A stretch of DNA of 64,000 nt, taken from positions 71,999 through 135,998 of the forward strand of contig JANRJH010000024.1 in NCBI GenBank assembly GCA_033764075.1. Direction: 5' to 3'. Of this stretch, positions 34,057 to 42,328 are shown piece by piece; positions within the stretch are counted from its first letter, which is position 1; each line of letters starts with the position of its first letter. Origin of the DNA: M3007 sp033764075 (lineage in GTDB: Bacteria; Bacteroidota; Bacteroidia; Chitinophagales; Saprospiraceae). Under the pieces are notes generated by a model. That model worked only from the letters and a program-made list of their open reading frames with translations. It was not told the origin of the DNA and made no database searches. Position numbers and translations under genes: made by a program.

Positions 34057-34518
34057 ATGAAAAAGCTTCTTCCTGCTGTGTTATTTATCGCACTGCTTGT
34101 TGCCGCTTGTGGCCCCACCCCACCGTCGCCGCCGCCTTCCCCCGCCGAACAGCCTTTGCCGGAGGCAAAATTCCCGGTGCACTGCTTTGAACAGCGGTTG
34201 CCCGACGGCTCCGTACTCAGCTTCCAGTACACGGAGTACTACGATGATATTGTTGGTATTCTGGACTACTCCTTCGCCGAAAAAGACGGTGCGCACGGCA
34301 CGTTCAAAGGCCAAAAAGAGGGCAACGTGATCACGGCCGTGTGGGATTACATGATCGAAGGCTCGCAGCAACAGGAGGAGATTATGGTCAAAATTGAAGG
34401 AAACAAGGCCGTTAAAGCCTCGGGAGAACTCATGGAAGCCCCCGGCGGGCTGCTTAAACTCAAAGATCCGGCCGGCGCAACCTGGGCAGAAACCTTCGAC
34501 CAGGTGGCGTGCGACTAG
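34057..34518 (+). CDS. Small lipoprotein of unknown function
   Basis: The 153-aa product has a lipoprotein signal peptide ending LLVAAC (Cys19) and a proline-rich linker (GPTPPSPPPSPAEQPLPEA). The rest is a small beta-rich domain (ILDYSFAEKDGAHGTFKGQKEG, EEIMVKIEGNKAVKASGEL). This pattern is common among unnamed Bacteroidota lipoproteins. The gene is independent of its neighbours in spacing, 44 bases after the sugar transferase. Confidence 0.75.
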   Translation: MKKLLPAVLFIALLVAACGPTPPSPPPSPAEQPLPEAKFPVHCFEQRLPDGSVLSFQYTEYYDDIVGILDYSFAEKDGAHGTFKGQKEGNVITAVWDYMIEGSQQQEEIMVKIEGNKAVKASGELMEAPGGLLKLKDPAGATWAETFDQVACD

Positions 34519-34579
34519 GCAAGTCATTTTTTTTGACCCCGACGCGCCACAGGGTTTGATTTCCCATTATTTTCGCGGC

Positions 34580-36049
34580 ATGCAAAAGATACTTGTTGCC
34601 AACCGGGGCGAAATTGCCCTGCGCGTGATGCGCACCGCCCGCCGCATGGGCATTCAGACTGTTGCCGTGTATTCGGAAGCCGACCGGCATGCACCACACG
34701 TGCGTTTTGCCGACGAGGCCGTGTGCATCGGCCCGCCGCCGTCGGCCCAGAGTTACCTGCGCGGCGACAAGATCGTCGAAGCAGCCCTGGCCACCGGCGC
34801 ACAGGGCATCCATCCCGGGTACGGCTTTTTGAGCGAAAACGCCCAGTTCGCCCAGATGGTCGAAAATGCCGGCATTGCGTTTATCGGCCCCAGTCCCTTC
34901 AGCATTAACGTCATGGGCAGTAAGCTGGCCGCCAAAGAGGCGGTCAAGCACTTTAATGTACCCATGGTCCCCGGTATCGACGAGGCGGTTTCCGACGTTG
35001 CGGTAGCCAAAAAAGTCGCTGCCGAGGTGGGCTATCCGGTGCTCATCAAGGCCTCCGCCGGCGGCGGCGGCAAGGGCATGCGCGTAGTGGAAAACGAAGC
35101 CGATCTGCAGGAACAAATGGAACGCGCCATTTCGGAGGCCACCTCGGCCTTTGGCGACGGCTCCGTGTTCGTCGAAAAGTATGTCACCTCACCCCGGCAC
35201 ATCGAGGTGCAGGTCATTGCCGACAAATTTGGAAACACCCTCTACCTGTTCGAACGCGAGTGTTCCATCCAGCGTAGACACCAAAAAGTGGTGGAAGAAG
35301 CCCCCAGCGCCATCCTGACCCCGCAGATGCGGCGTGCCATGGGCGAAGCGGCAGTGAATGTGGCCAAAGCCGCCAAATACACCGGTACCGGCACGGTTGA
35401 GTTCCTGGTAGACGCCGACCGCAATTTTTACTTCCTGGAAATGAACACCCGCCTTCAGGTGGAACATCCGGTGACCGAAATGATCACAGGCCTCGACCTG
35501 GTCGAACTGCAGATTCGCGTAGCCCGGGGAGAAGCGTTGCCCATTAAACAGGATGACCTCAAGATCAACGGCCACGCCATGGAACTCCGCGTGTACGCAG
35601 AGGATCCGCTCAATAATTTCCTGCCCTCGGTGGGCAAACTTAACCGCTATCGGCCTGCAAAGGGAGAACACATCCGCGTGGATGACGGATTCGTGGAAGG
35701 CATGGACGTGCCCATCTACTACGATCCCATGCTGGCCAAACTGGTTACCTGGGGACAAAACCGCGACGAAGCCATCCAGCGCATGCGGGAGGCCATCGGT
35801 CAGTTCGAAGTCGAAGGTGTACAAACCACCCTGCCCTTCGGTCGATTCGTGATGGATCATCCGGCGTTCCTGTCTGCCGATTTCGACACCGGGTTTGTCG
35901 CCAAATACTACACACCTGAAAAACTGCACAGCGGCGAACAAAACGAAGCGGAGGTAGCCGCGCTGGTGGCACTCCACCAGCACCTGCTGGATATGAAACA
36001 GTTGCGGGTGATTCGCCCACTGGCATCCAACTGGAAAAAGCGGGTGTAG
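34580..36049 (+). CDS. accC: Biotin carboxylase (AccC-type subunit)
   Basis: The enzyme carboxylates biotin on a carrier protein using ATP and bicarbonate. From the ATG at 34580 the product is 489 aa and starts MQKILVANRGEIALRVMRTARRMG. ATP-grasp motifs follow: SAGGGGKGMR, HIEVQVIADKFGN, RDCSIQRRHQK-like RECSIQRRHQKV, EMNTRLQVEHPVTE and the end LRVYAEDP. It carries no biotinyl domain of its own, and no carrier or carboxyltransferase gene adjoins. The partner complex (acetyl-, propionyl- or methylcrotonyl-CoA carboxylase) cannot be told from here. The frame stays open upstream to 34394, but that extension overlaps the lipoprotein gene and lacks family sequence. Confidence 0.9.
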   Translation: MQKILVANRGEIALRVMRTARRMGIQTVAVYSEADRHAPHVRFADEAVCIGPPPSAQSYLRGDKIVEAALATGAQGIHPGYGFLSENAQFAQMVENAGIAFIGPSPFSINVMGSKLAAKEAVKHFNVPMVPGIDEAVSDVAVAKKVAAEVGYPVLIKASAGGGGKGMRVVENEADLQEQMERAISEATSAFGDGSVFVEKYVTSPRHIEVQVIADKFGNTLYLFERECSIQRRHQKVVEEAPSAILTPQMRRAMGEAAVNVAKAAKYTGTGTVEFLVDADRNFYFLEMNTRLQVEHPVTEMITGLDLVELQIRVARGEALPIKQDDLKINGHAMELRVYAEDPLNNFLPSVGKLNRYRPAKGEHIRVDDGFVEGMDVPIYYDPMLAKLVTWGQNRDEAIQRMREAIGQFEVEGVQTTLPFGRFVMDHPAFLSADFDTGFVAKYYTPEKLHSGEQNEAEVAALVALHQHLLDMKQLRVIRPLASNWKKRV

Positions 36050-36062
36050 CCCCGCGTACGAC

Positions 36063-37376
36063 ATGTCCACATTTAAAGTGCAGTTGCTCAGCGAGGACTT
36101 CAAACACGCGCTCGACGTGTTGGAAAACACGCCGCAAAGCCTTTTTGTCACCGGACGGGCCGGCACGGGCAAAAGCACCCTGCTCCAGCTTTTTCGCAAC
36201 ACCACCCGAAAAAAAACGGCCGTGCTGGCGCCCACGGGCATTGCAGCCCTGAATGTGCAAGGGCAAACCATTCATTCGTTCTTCGGATTTCCGCCACGCG
36301 TCATTACCCCGGATGTCTCCTGCAAAAAAACGTCCAACCGAAATATGCAGCGTCTGTACAACAACCTGCAGGTGCTGGTCATTGATGAGGTATCTATGGT
36401 GCGGGCCGACATGCTGGACGGGATCGACCGCTGCCTGCGCGTCAACCGGGAAAATATTTTGCCGTTTGGGGGGGTACAGGTGGCCCTTTTTGGCGACCTG
36501 TTTCAGTTGCCACCGGTGGTCTCGCGCGACCCGGTTGAGCAGGTTTTTTTTCAGGACTATTACGACACGCCCTATTTTTTTTCCGCAAAAGTCTTTCAGG
36601 AAACGCGCCTCCGGATGGACATGCTGGAGCTGCGAAAGGTGTACCGGCAGGAGTCGCGCCACTTTCTCCGGCTGTTGGAGTCTGTCCGGGTAAACGAAGT
36701 GGATGCCGACGATCTGCAGGACCTGAACGCGCGTTGTGCGCCCGGGTTCGTGCCCGATGAACCGGGCTACATCACCCTTTGCGCCCGCAACGCAACAGCA
36801 GACCGGATCAACCAGTTGGCGCTGGACGCCTTGCCCGGAACAGAACACACGTATCGCGCCCGGGTAAGCGGGCAATTTGATCCGGGCCTTTTCCCCGCCG
36901 AAGCGGAGCTCAGGCTTCGCGTGGGCGCACAGGTAATGTTCGTCAAAAACGACCCGGCAGAGAAACAGTTTGTGAATGGTACGATTGGCACGGTCGACAA
37001 GCTGGGCGCCGACAATATTGTGGTTGTCATTCAGGAGGGGGCGAAAAGCCAGCGCATTACCGTGGAAGCGCTTGAGTGGGAAATTGTTCGATACCAGGCC
37101 GACGATACCGGGGCCATACGCACTGAAACGGTGGGGGCATTCCGGCAATACCCGCTCAAACTCGCCTGGGCCATCACCATCCACAAAAGCCAGGGCAAAA
37201 CCTTCGACCGTTGCATCATAGACCTGGGCGGCGGCGCATTTGAGCACGGACAACTTTACGTGGCGCTCAGCCGGTGCCGGACCCTCGAAGGCATAGTACT
37301 CAAACAACCCATACGCCCTCAGGACATCATTACCGACCCGCGGGTGGTGGAATACTACCAAAGCCTTTTTCGATAA
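36063..37376 (+). CDS. PIF1-like superfamily 1 helicase
   Basis: The 437-aa protein has the motifs of PIF1/RecD-like 5'-3' helicases: Walker A GRAGTGKST (about 32-40), APTGIAALNV, Walker B VLVIDEVSMV, the motif III GDLFQLPPVV, and the C-terminal TIHKSQGKTFDR and YVALSRCR. PIF1 enzymes unwind DNA, often at G-rich structures. It is short, with only the helicase core and a small beta domain (about 290-380). It follows accC by 13 bases, but no functional link is obvious. Confidence 0.9.
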   Translation: MSTFKVQLLSEDFKHALDVLENTPQSLFVTGRAGTGKSTLLQLFRNTTRKKTAVLAPTGIAALNVQGQTIHSFFGFPPRVITPDVSCKKTSNRNMQRLYNNLQVLVIDEVSMVRADMLDGIDRCLRVNRENILPFGGVQVALFGDLFQLPPVVSRDPVEQVFFQDYYDTPYFFSAKVFQETRLRMDMLELRKVYRQESRHFLRLLESVRVNEVDADDLQDLNARCAPGFVPDEPGYITLCARNATADRINQLALDALPGTEHTYRARVSGQFDPGLFPAEAELRLRVGAQVMFVKNDPAEKQFVNGTIGTVDKLGADNIVVVIQEGAKSQRITVEALEWEIVRYQADDTGAIRTETVGAFRQYPLKLAWAITIHKSQGKTFDRCIIDLGGGAFEHGQLYVALSRCRTLEGIVLKQPIRPQDIITDPRVVEYYQSLFR

Positions 37377-37431
37377 TGTGTCGTTTGCATTAAATTTAAT
37401 CGATCCAGTGCAAGAAACGCACAGAGTTGCT

Positions 37432-37439
37432 TACTTTCG
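37432..37439 (+). promoter_or_regulatory. -7-like box before the Kbp-like gene
   Basis: TACTTTCG differs from TAnnTTTG at one position and lies 71 bases before the ATG at 37511. Confidence 0.35.
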
Positions 37440-37442
37440 CCT

Positions 37443-37464
37443 TTGGTTCCACGGTTGGAACCAA
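37443..37464. repeat. 9-bp inverted repeat in the leader of the Kbp-like gene
   Basis: TTGGTTCCA, loop CGGT, TGGAACCAA; the arms are perfect complements. It lies just after the -7-like box and would be in the 5' end of the transcript, so it could be an operator or a leader hairpin. Confidence 0.5.
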
Positions 37465-37510
37465 CACCAAACACTCCTTTTACAACATCACTAATTAAAA
37501 CGCAATTACC

Positions 37511-37891
37511 ATGTCATTGCAATCCAAGTACCAATCCGTACTCAACCTGGGCGAAGAAATCGGCGTCGTCGAGGGTGGCGTATCCGAAGAAGGCGCTCAA
37601 CTCAAAGTATGGGGAAAAGTAGACTGCGAGTACAAGAAAAACCAACTCTGGGACCAGATCAAAAAGGTTGGCGGTGAAAACCCCGCCGACATTGTTGCCG
37701 ACATCCAGGTGTTGCAAAACGACTACTACGCCAAACACGAGGTTTCCTCCGGCGAAAGCCTCAGCCTCATCGCCAAGCACTATTACAAAGACATGATGGC
37801 TTACACCAAGATTTTTGAAGCCAACCGCGACATTCTGGACGACCCGGATAAAATCAAGCCCGGACAGGTACTGACCATTCCGTTCCCATAG
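37511..37891 (+). CDS. BON-LysM protein similar to potassium-binding protein Kbp
   Basis: The 126-aa protein has a BON-like N-terminal part (LKVWGKVDCEYKKNQLWDQI, ENPADIVADIQV) and a C-terminal LysM domain (AKHEVSSGESLSLIAKHYYKD to PDKIKPGQVLTIPFP). This order and the lack of a signal peptide match E. coli Kbp (YgaU), a cytoplasmic potassium-binding protein. In E. coli the two domains touch to enclose the ion. The function here is inferred by that match. It is a single gene closed by a strong terminator. Confidence 0.85.
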   Translation: MSLQSKYQSVLNLGEEIGVVEGGVSEEGAQLKVWGKVDCEYKKNQLWDQIKKVGGENPADIVADIQVLQNDYYAKHEVSSGESLSLIAKHYYKDMMAYTKIFEANRDILDDPDKIKPGQVLTIPFP

Positions 37892-37932
37892 CAGATCCTT
37901 TCGGAATACCCATTCCTAAGTTGTCTGTCAGA

Positions 37933-37966
37933 GGCTGTTCCGGTACACGGAGCAGCCTTTGTTTTT
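37933..37966 (+). terminator. Rho-independent terminator
   Basis: GGCTGTTCCG, loop GTACA, CGGAGCAGCC (one G-T pair in a 10-bp stem), then TTTGTTTTT. It closes the Kbp-like gene and sits just before the next promoter. Confidence 0.85.
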
Positions 37967-38000
37967 AGGTTGTATTTTGCTGCCAAAAATCAACCGAGCT

Positions 38001-40340
38001 ATGCGCGCATACCGTTGGCCAAACAACTTGCTCCTCTTGTCGCTCCTTTGTCCGCTCCTCTGCGCAGCCCAAAGCACCCGGCCCAAGGTGGGTCTTGTAC
38101 TCAGCGGGGGCGCAGCCAAGGGATTGGCGCACATCCCCCTGTTGAAAGCGCTGGACTCGCTGGGCATTGTGCCCGACTACATCACGGGCACCAGCATGGG
38201 CTCGATCATCGGCGGGTTATATGCGGCGGGTTATTCGGGCGACTCCCTGGAAACGCTCACCACCCAACTGCCCTGGAACGACCTGCTGAGCGATAAAATC
38301 CCTTTTCGCGACATCTCCATCGAAGAAAAGGACGAGTTCAACCGGTACATACTCGAGCTCGGCATGGAAGGCATAAAACCCCGTATACCCCTGGGCCTGG
38401 TCGGCGGACAACGCATCGAACAAACCCTGTGGAGGCTGACCTACCCGGTGAGCCATATTCAGAATTTCAATGAACTCCCCATACCGTTTAACTGCGTAGC
38501 CTCCGACGTGGTGAACGGCAAACCGTACGTTTTCAAAAGCGGCAGCCTCCCCCACGCCATGCGGGCCAGCATGGCCATTCCCATGTTCTTCACACCGGTT
38601 AAAGAGGACAGCCTGCTCCTGGTGGACGGCATGATGTTCTCCAACCTGCCCGTCAGCTATTGCCGCGACATGGGGGCTGACTTCATCATCGGCTGCGATG
38701 TCGGCGGCGGCCTGTTCACCAGGGATGACCTCACCTCCATGCCCATGATTCTCTACCAGGCCGCCATTCTGGGCAGCAACGCTGATTTTGAAAAACAAAA
38801 AGCCGATTGCGACATCTTTGTCAACGCCTTCCCGTTCATCCGGCCCGGGCCGCTGGATTTCGACCGGTACCCGGAGATTCTGGCGGCAGGCGACTCGGCT
38901 GTGCAGGCAATCATGCCCCAACTGGTGGCGCTGGCCGAACGCCTGAAAGCCAACCCGGGCGAAGAGCGCACCCCGCCGGCCAAACCCCAGGCCTTCACGC
39001 TGCGCTACTTGTCGGCCAAAGGGCTGAGCCGCGCCAACAAAACGCTCACCTTCGGCAAATTTGGACTCGCGCCCGGCGAGACCCTGAATTTCGACCGGAT
39101 CGAAGAGGGCCTCGCCCGAATGTACGGAACCCGGTTGTTCAACAAGGTGGGTTATCAGGTCGTGCCGGTGAACGACACCCTCGCCGACGTCTTACTGGTG
39201 GTCGATGAAACCCTGCCCACCTACGGAAAATTTGCGCTGCATTACGATACGGAACGGGGCGCCGGCCTGATCCTCAATTATACAGCCCGCAACATCCTCG
39301 GGAACGGCTCGCGCCTGGTCGCCAGCGGGGACATTGCCGAAACGCCCCGCGCAAGGGTCAACTTCTACCGCTACCTCGACCCCGGCAGCCGGTATTGGGT
39401 ATATGTGCAGGGGTACTTTGAGCGGCAACTGCAAAACTCGTTTTACGGTACCAGTTCCCTGGCCAACCTGAAGGAGACATACTACCTGGCGGAAGCACAG
39501 GTAAGGCGAACCATCAAAAGATACGCCTATGCCGGCCTGGGATTTCAATATGAACACAGTGGTTTCAAACCCAAAGTGAATCCGGCCGACCTGAGTGTAC
39601 GAGGCCCGGAGGAGATCGAAAAATACGACCTGGGCCGGTTCGCTGCCGTGCTCCGGTATGAGCTCAACACCACTGATCAGGTCTATTACCCTACCAAAGG
39701 CCTGAATATGTTTGTAGAGACCAAAGGCGTTTTTGCCAACACCCTCAACGCCGAATATCTGCTCACGGATACGGACGGCAATACCACGAACCTGTCGATT
39801 GACGACCCGATCAATCCCTACCTGCGTTTGCAGTTGCGGGCAAACCAAAGCTGGCAACTGCACACTGCCTGGTCTTGCTTCGCGCGAGGTGAACTGGGCA
39901 CGTCCTTCGAAGCAGCCGAAACGACGGCCGATGTGGCGTACAATCAAAACGGTATAGGCGATTTTTTTCAAGTGGGCGGATCGTGGCAAAGGCCAAGGCA
40001 ATGGGTGACGCCCTTTTGGGGGCTTCGCGAACAGGAAATCATTGTACCCCATTACCTGCTCCTGCAAGCCGGTGTGCAATGGCGGCCTTTTGCCAACGTG
40101 TATGTAATGCCCGCCCTGAACGCACTCGCCGCCTCCAACCAGTCCGCTACCGACTGGTGGAGCAATGTATTCAATTTCAACTTCACCCAGGGCCCCGAAG
40201 ACGGCGACACCTGGCATCGTACCGGCGCCGGCATCACCCTGGCCTATTCCACTGTTTTGGGGCCCGTGCAATGCACATTATCCCGTACCTTTGAAACCGG
40301 CCAGTTGCGCGCTTTCCTGAACCTTGGCTATACCTTTTAG
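38001..40340 (+). CDS. Patatin-POTRA-beta-barrel protein (PlpD-like, type Vd)
   Basis: From the ATG at 38001 the product is 779 aa. A signal peptide (MRAYRWPNNLLLLSLLCPLLCAAQ) is followed by a patatin domain with SGGAAKG, nucleophile Ser65 in GTSMG and catalytic Asp209. That Asp lies in DGM rather than the usual DG[GA]. A POTRA-like module spans about 335-410 (LRYLSAKGLSRANKTLTFG). The rest is an Omp85/surface-antigen barrel ending in GYTF with a terminal Phe. The order is that of PlpD, a type Vd autotransporter with phospholipase A1 activity; in Bacteroidota such fusions are common and the passenger may stay in the periplasm. A TTG at 37959 falls in the terminator and is rejected. A -7-like TATTTTG lies at 37973-37979. 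Confidence 0.9.
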   Translation: MRAYRWPNNLLLLSLLCPLLCAAQSTRPKVGLVLSGGAAKGLAHIPLLKALDSLGIVPDYITGTSMGSIIGGLYAAGYSGDSLETLTTQLPWNDLLSDKIPFRDISIEEKDEFNRYILELGMEGIKPRIPLGLVGGQRIEQTLWRLTYPVSHIQNFNELPIPFNCVASDVVNGKPYVFKSGSLPHAMRASMAIPMFFTPVKEDSLLLVDGMMFSNLPVSYCRDMGADFIIGCDVGGGLFTRDDLTSMPMILYQAAILGSNADFEKQKADCDIFVNAFPFIRPGPLDFDRYPEILAAGDSAVQAIMPQLVALAERLKANPGEERTPPAKPQAFTLRYLSAKGLSRANKTLTFGKFGLAPGETLNFDRIEEGLARMYGTRLFNKVGYQVVPVNDTLADVLLVVDETLPTYGKFALHYDTERGAGLILNYTARNILGNGSRLVASGDIAETPRARVNFYRYLDPGSRYWVYVQGYFERQLQNSFYGTSSLANLKETYYLAEAQVRRTIKRYAYAGLGFQYEHSGFKPKVNPADLSVRGPEEIEKYDLGRFAAVLRYELNTTDQVYYPTKGLNMFVETKGVFANTLNAEYLLTDTDGNTTNLSIDDPINPYLRLQLRANQSWQLHTAWSCFARGELGTSFEAAETTADVAYNQNGIGDFFQVGGSWQRPRQWVTPFWGLREQEIIVPHYLLLQAGVQWRPFANVYVMPALNALAASNQSATDWWSNVFNFNFTQGPEDGDTWHRTGAGITLAYSTVLGPVQCTLSRTFETGQLRAFLNLGYTF

Positions 40341-40416
40341 CCCCGGATACCGAAACGGGCACAGCCAGCCAACAACAGCCTGATATTCATTTAAAACCAA
40401 CTTTTAACACATCATC

Positions 40417-41307
40417 ATGCAAAAAATTTGCGTCGTCGGCAGCGGCACCATGGGCAATGGCATCGCGCACGTTTTTGCCCAAAACGGCTTTACGGTTCAC
40501 CTGGTTGACATCTCCGAAGCGGCCTTGCTCAAAGCCATGGACACCATTTCCGGCAACCTGGACCGGCAGATCAAAAAAGAGACGATCACTGAAGCCGACA
40601 AGGCCGCCACACTGGCCCGTCTGCACACCCACACCAGCCTCTCCATCGGTGCGGCAAGCGCCGATTTGGTCGTTGAGGCAGCCTCCGAAAACATTGATAT
40701 CAAGCTGAACCTTTTCCGCGACCTCGATATGACGGCGCCTGAACAGGCTATTCTGGCCACCAACACCTCCAGCATCAGCATCACGCGGATTGCATCCGTG
40801 ACCAAACGCCCGGATAAAGTCATCGGTATGCACTTCATGAACCCCGTTCCGGTGATGAAACTCGTGGAGGTCATCCGCGGCTACGCCACCACAGACACCG
40901 TTACGAACACCGTCATGGAACTGTCGCGCAGCCTGGGTAAAATCCCGGTGGAGGTGAATGATTACCCGGGGTTTGTCGCCAACCGCATCCTGATGCCCAT
41001 GATCAATGAAGCCATCCACAGCCTGTATGAAGGCGTGAGCAGCGTGCAAGGGATCGACACGGTCATGAAACTCGGCATGGCACACCCCATGGGCCCGCTG
41101 CAATTGGCGGATTTTATTGGCCTGGACGTATGCCTCGCCATCTTGCGCGTGTTGCACGACGGGTTTGGCAATCCGAAATACGCGCCTTGTCCCCTGCTGG
41201 TCAACATGGTCACTGCCGGAAAACTGGGCGTTAAATCCGGCGAAGGATTCTACACCTATGCGCCCGGTTCCAAAGAACTGGTGGTGTCGCCTGTTTTTGC
41301 CAAATAA
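40417..41307 (+). CDS. 3-hydroxybutyryl-CoA dehydrogenase
   Basis: The 296-aa enzyme oxidises (or forms) 3-hydroxybutyryl-CoA with NAD(P). It has the dinucleotide motif VVGSGTMGNGIAHVFAQNG (5-23), ATNTSSISIT, the catalytic His in GMHFMNPVPVMKLVEVI, DYPGFVANRILMP and GMAHPMGPLQLADFIGLD. This fits Hbd/PaaH rather than the multifunctional FadB. It could serve fatty-acid, butyrate or phenylacetate metabolism. holA follows nine bases later. Confidence 0.93.
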   Translation: MQKICVVGSGTMGNGIAHVFAQNGFTVHLVDISEAALLKAMDTISGNLDRQIKKETITEADKAATLARLHTHTSLSIGAASADLVVEAASENIDIKLNLFRDLDMTAPEQAILATNTSSISITRIASVTKRPDKVIGMHFMNPVPVMKLVEVIRGYATTDTVTNTVMELSRSLGKIPVEVNDYPGFVANRILMPMINEAIHSLYEGVSSVQGIDTVMKLGMAHPMGPLQLADFIGLDVCLAILRVLHDGFGNPKYAPCPLLVNMVTAGKLGVKSGEGFYTYAPGSKELVVSPVFAK

Positions 41308-41316
41308 ATCCGGCCC

Positions 41317-42327
41317 ATGACCTTTGATGAGATCCTGCGCGACGCCGGCCGGCAACACTTTGCCCCGGTGTACTTTCTGCACGGAGAAGAGCCCTACTTC
41401 ATTGACCGCATCGAGCGGGCAGTGACGGAGTTGGCCTTGCCCGAAGCGGAACGCAGTTTCAATCAAACCATCGTGTACGGTAAAGATGCCGAGCCGAGGA
41501 GCCTGCTTGATGCCTTGCGTCGATACCCCATGATGAGCGTTCGCCAGTTGGTGGTGCTGCGCGAGGCACAGGATATGAAGGGGTTGAACGATCTGGAATC
41601 GTACATGGAAAATCCCATGCAAACCACCGTATTTGTGGTGGCGTACAAGCACAAAAAGTACGATCTGAAAACCAAATTCGGCAAGGCCTTAGCTAAAAAT
41701 GCGCTGGTATTTGAAAGCAAGAAATTGTACGACAATCAGGTGCCGGATTGGGTGAGCGGTTATTGCAAATCCCGGAAATTGTCCATCGAACCACCCGCAG
41801 CACAACTGATCGCCGAGAACCTGGGCGCAGATTTGTCCAAAATTTCGAATGAAATTGACAAACTTGTACTAAACTTGCCTCCGGGTACCGTTGTCAACGC
41901 GCAACATGTGCAGGATTACATCGGCATCAGCAAGGACTACAACGTCTATGAACTGCAAAAAGCCCTTGCCCAACGCGACGCCGGAAAGGTTTTTCGCATT
42001 GCCCAATACTTTTCCGCCAATCCGGGAAAAAACCCGTTGGTGCTCACCATCAGTAGTCTGTACGCATATTTTTCTAAAGTGTATATGCTTCACTTTCTGA
42101 AAAATAAGCCTGATACCGAGGTATTAAAAGTACTTGAGCTGCGGTCGGAATGGTTTTTGAAAGAGTATAAATTGGCGGCATCGCATTACAGCGCTGCCCA
42201 AACAGAGCGGGTGATCAACCTGCTGCACGAATACGACCTGCGGTCAAAAGGTGTGGAGAACGACCTGAGCAATACAGGCGAGGACGCACTGATGATCGAA
42301 TTGTTTTACAAAATAGTAAACAGCTAA
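41317..42327 (+). CDS. holA: DNA polymerase III delta subunit
   Basis: HolA opens the sliding clamp as part of the clamp loader. The 336-aa sequence has the family start FAPVYFLHGEEPYFIDRIERAV, the VVLREAQDMKGL strand, TVFVVAYKHKK, the GADLSKISNEIDKLVL segment and the C-terminal helical collar. It is 9 bases after the dehydrogenase and one base before the LysM protein gene, so the three may be one transcript. Confidence 0.92.
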   Translation: MTFDEILRDAGRQHFAPVYFLHGEEPYFIDRIERAVTELALPEAERSFNQTIVYGKDAEPRSLLDALRRYPMMSVRQLVVLREAQDMKGLNDLESYMENPMQTTVFVVAYKHKKYDLKTKFGKALAKNALVFESKKLYDNQVPDWVSGYCKSRKLSIEPPAAQLIAENLGADLSKISNEIDKLVLNLPPGTVVNAQHVQDYIGISKDYNVYELQKALAQRDAGKVFRIAQYFSANPGKNPLVLTISSLYAYFSKVYMLHFLKNKPDTEVLKVLELRSEWFLKEYKLAASHYSAAQTERVINLLHEYDLRSKGVENDLSNTGEDALMIELFYKIVNS

Positions 42328-42328
42328 C

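Noticed and set aside
34394..34579. N-terminal extension of biotin carboxylase
   Set aside because: It overlaps the preceding lipoprotein gene and the family N-terminus begins exactly at the ATG at 34580.
35745..37361. A 538-codon open frame on the minus strand
   Set aside because: It is antisense to the PIF1-like helicase and accC, both with full motif sets; its translation has no signal, domain or sensible composition.
36063..37376. PIF1-like helicase as part of a defence system
   Set aside because: It is a lone housekeeping-type helicase next to accC, with no nuclease, sensor or toxin partner.
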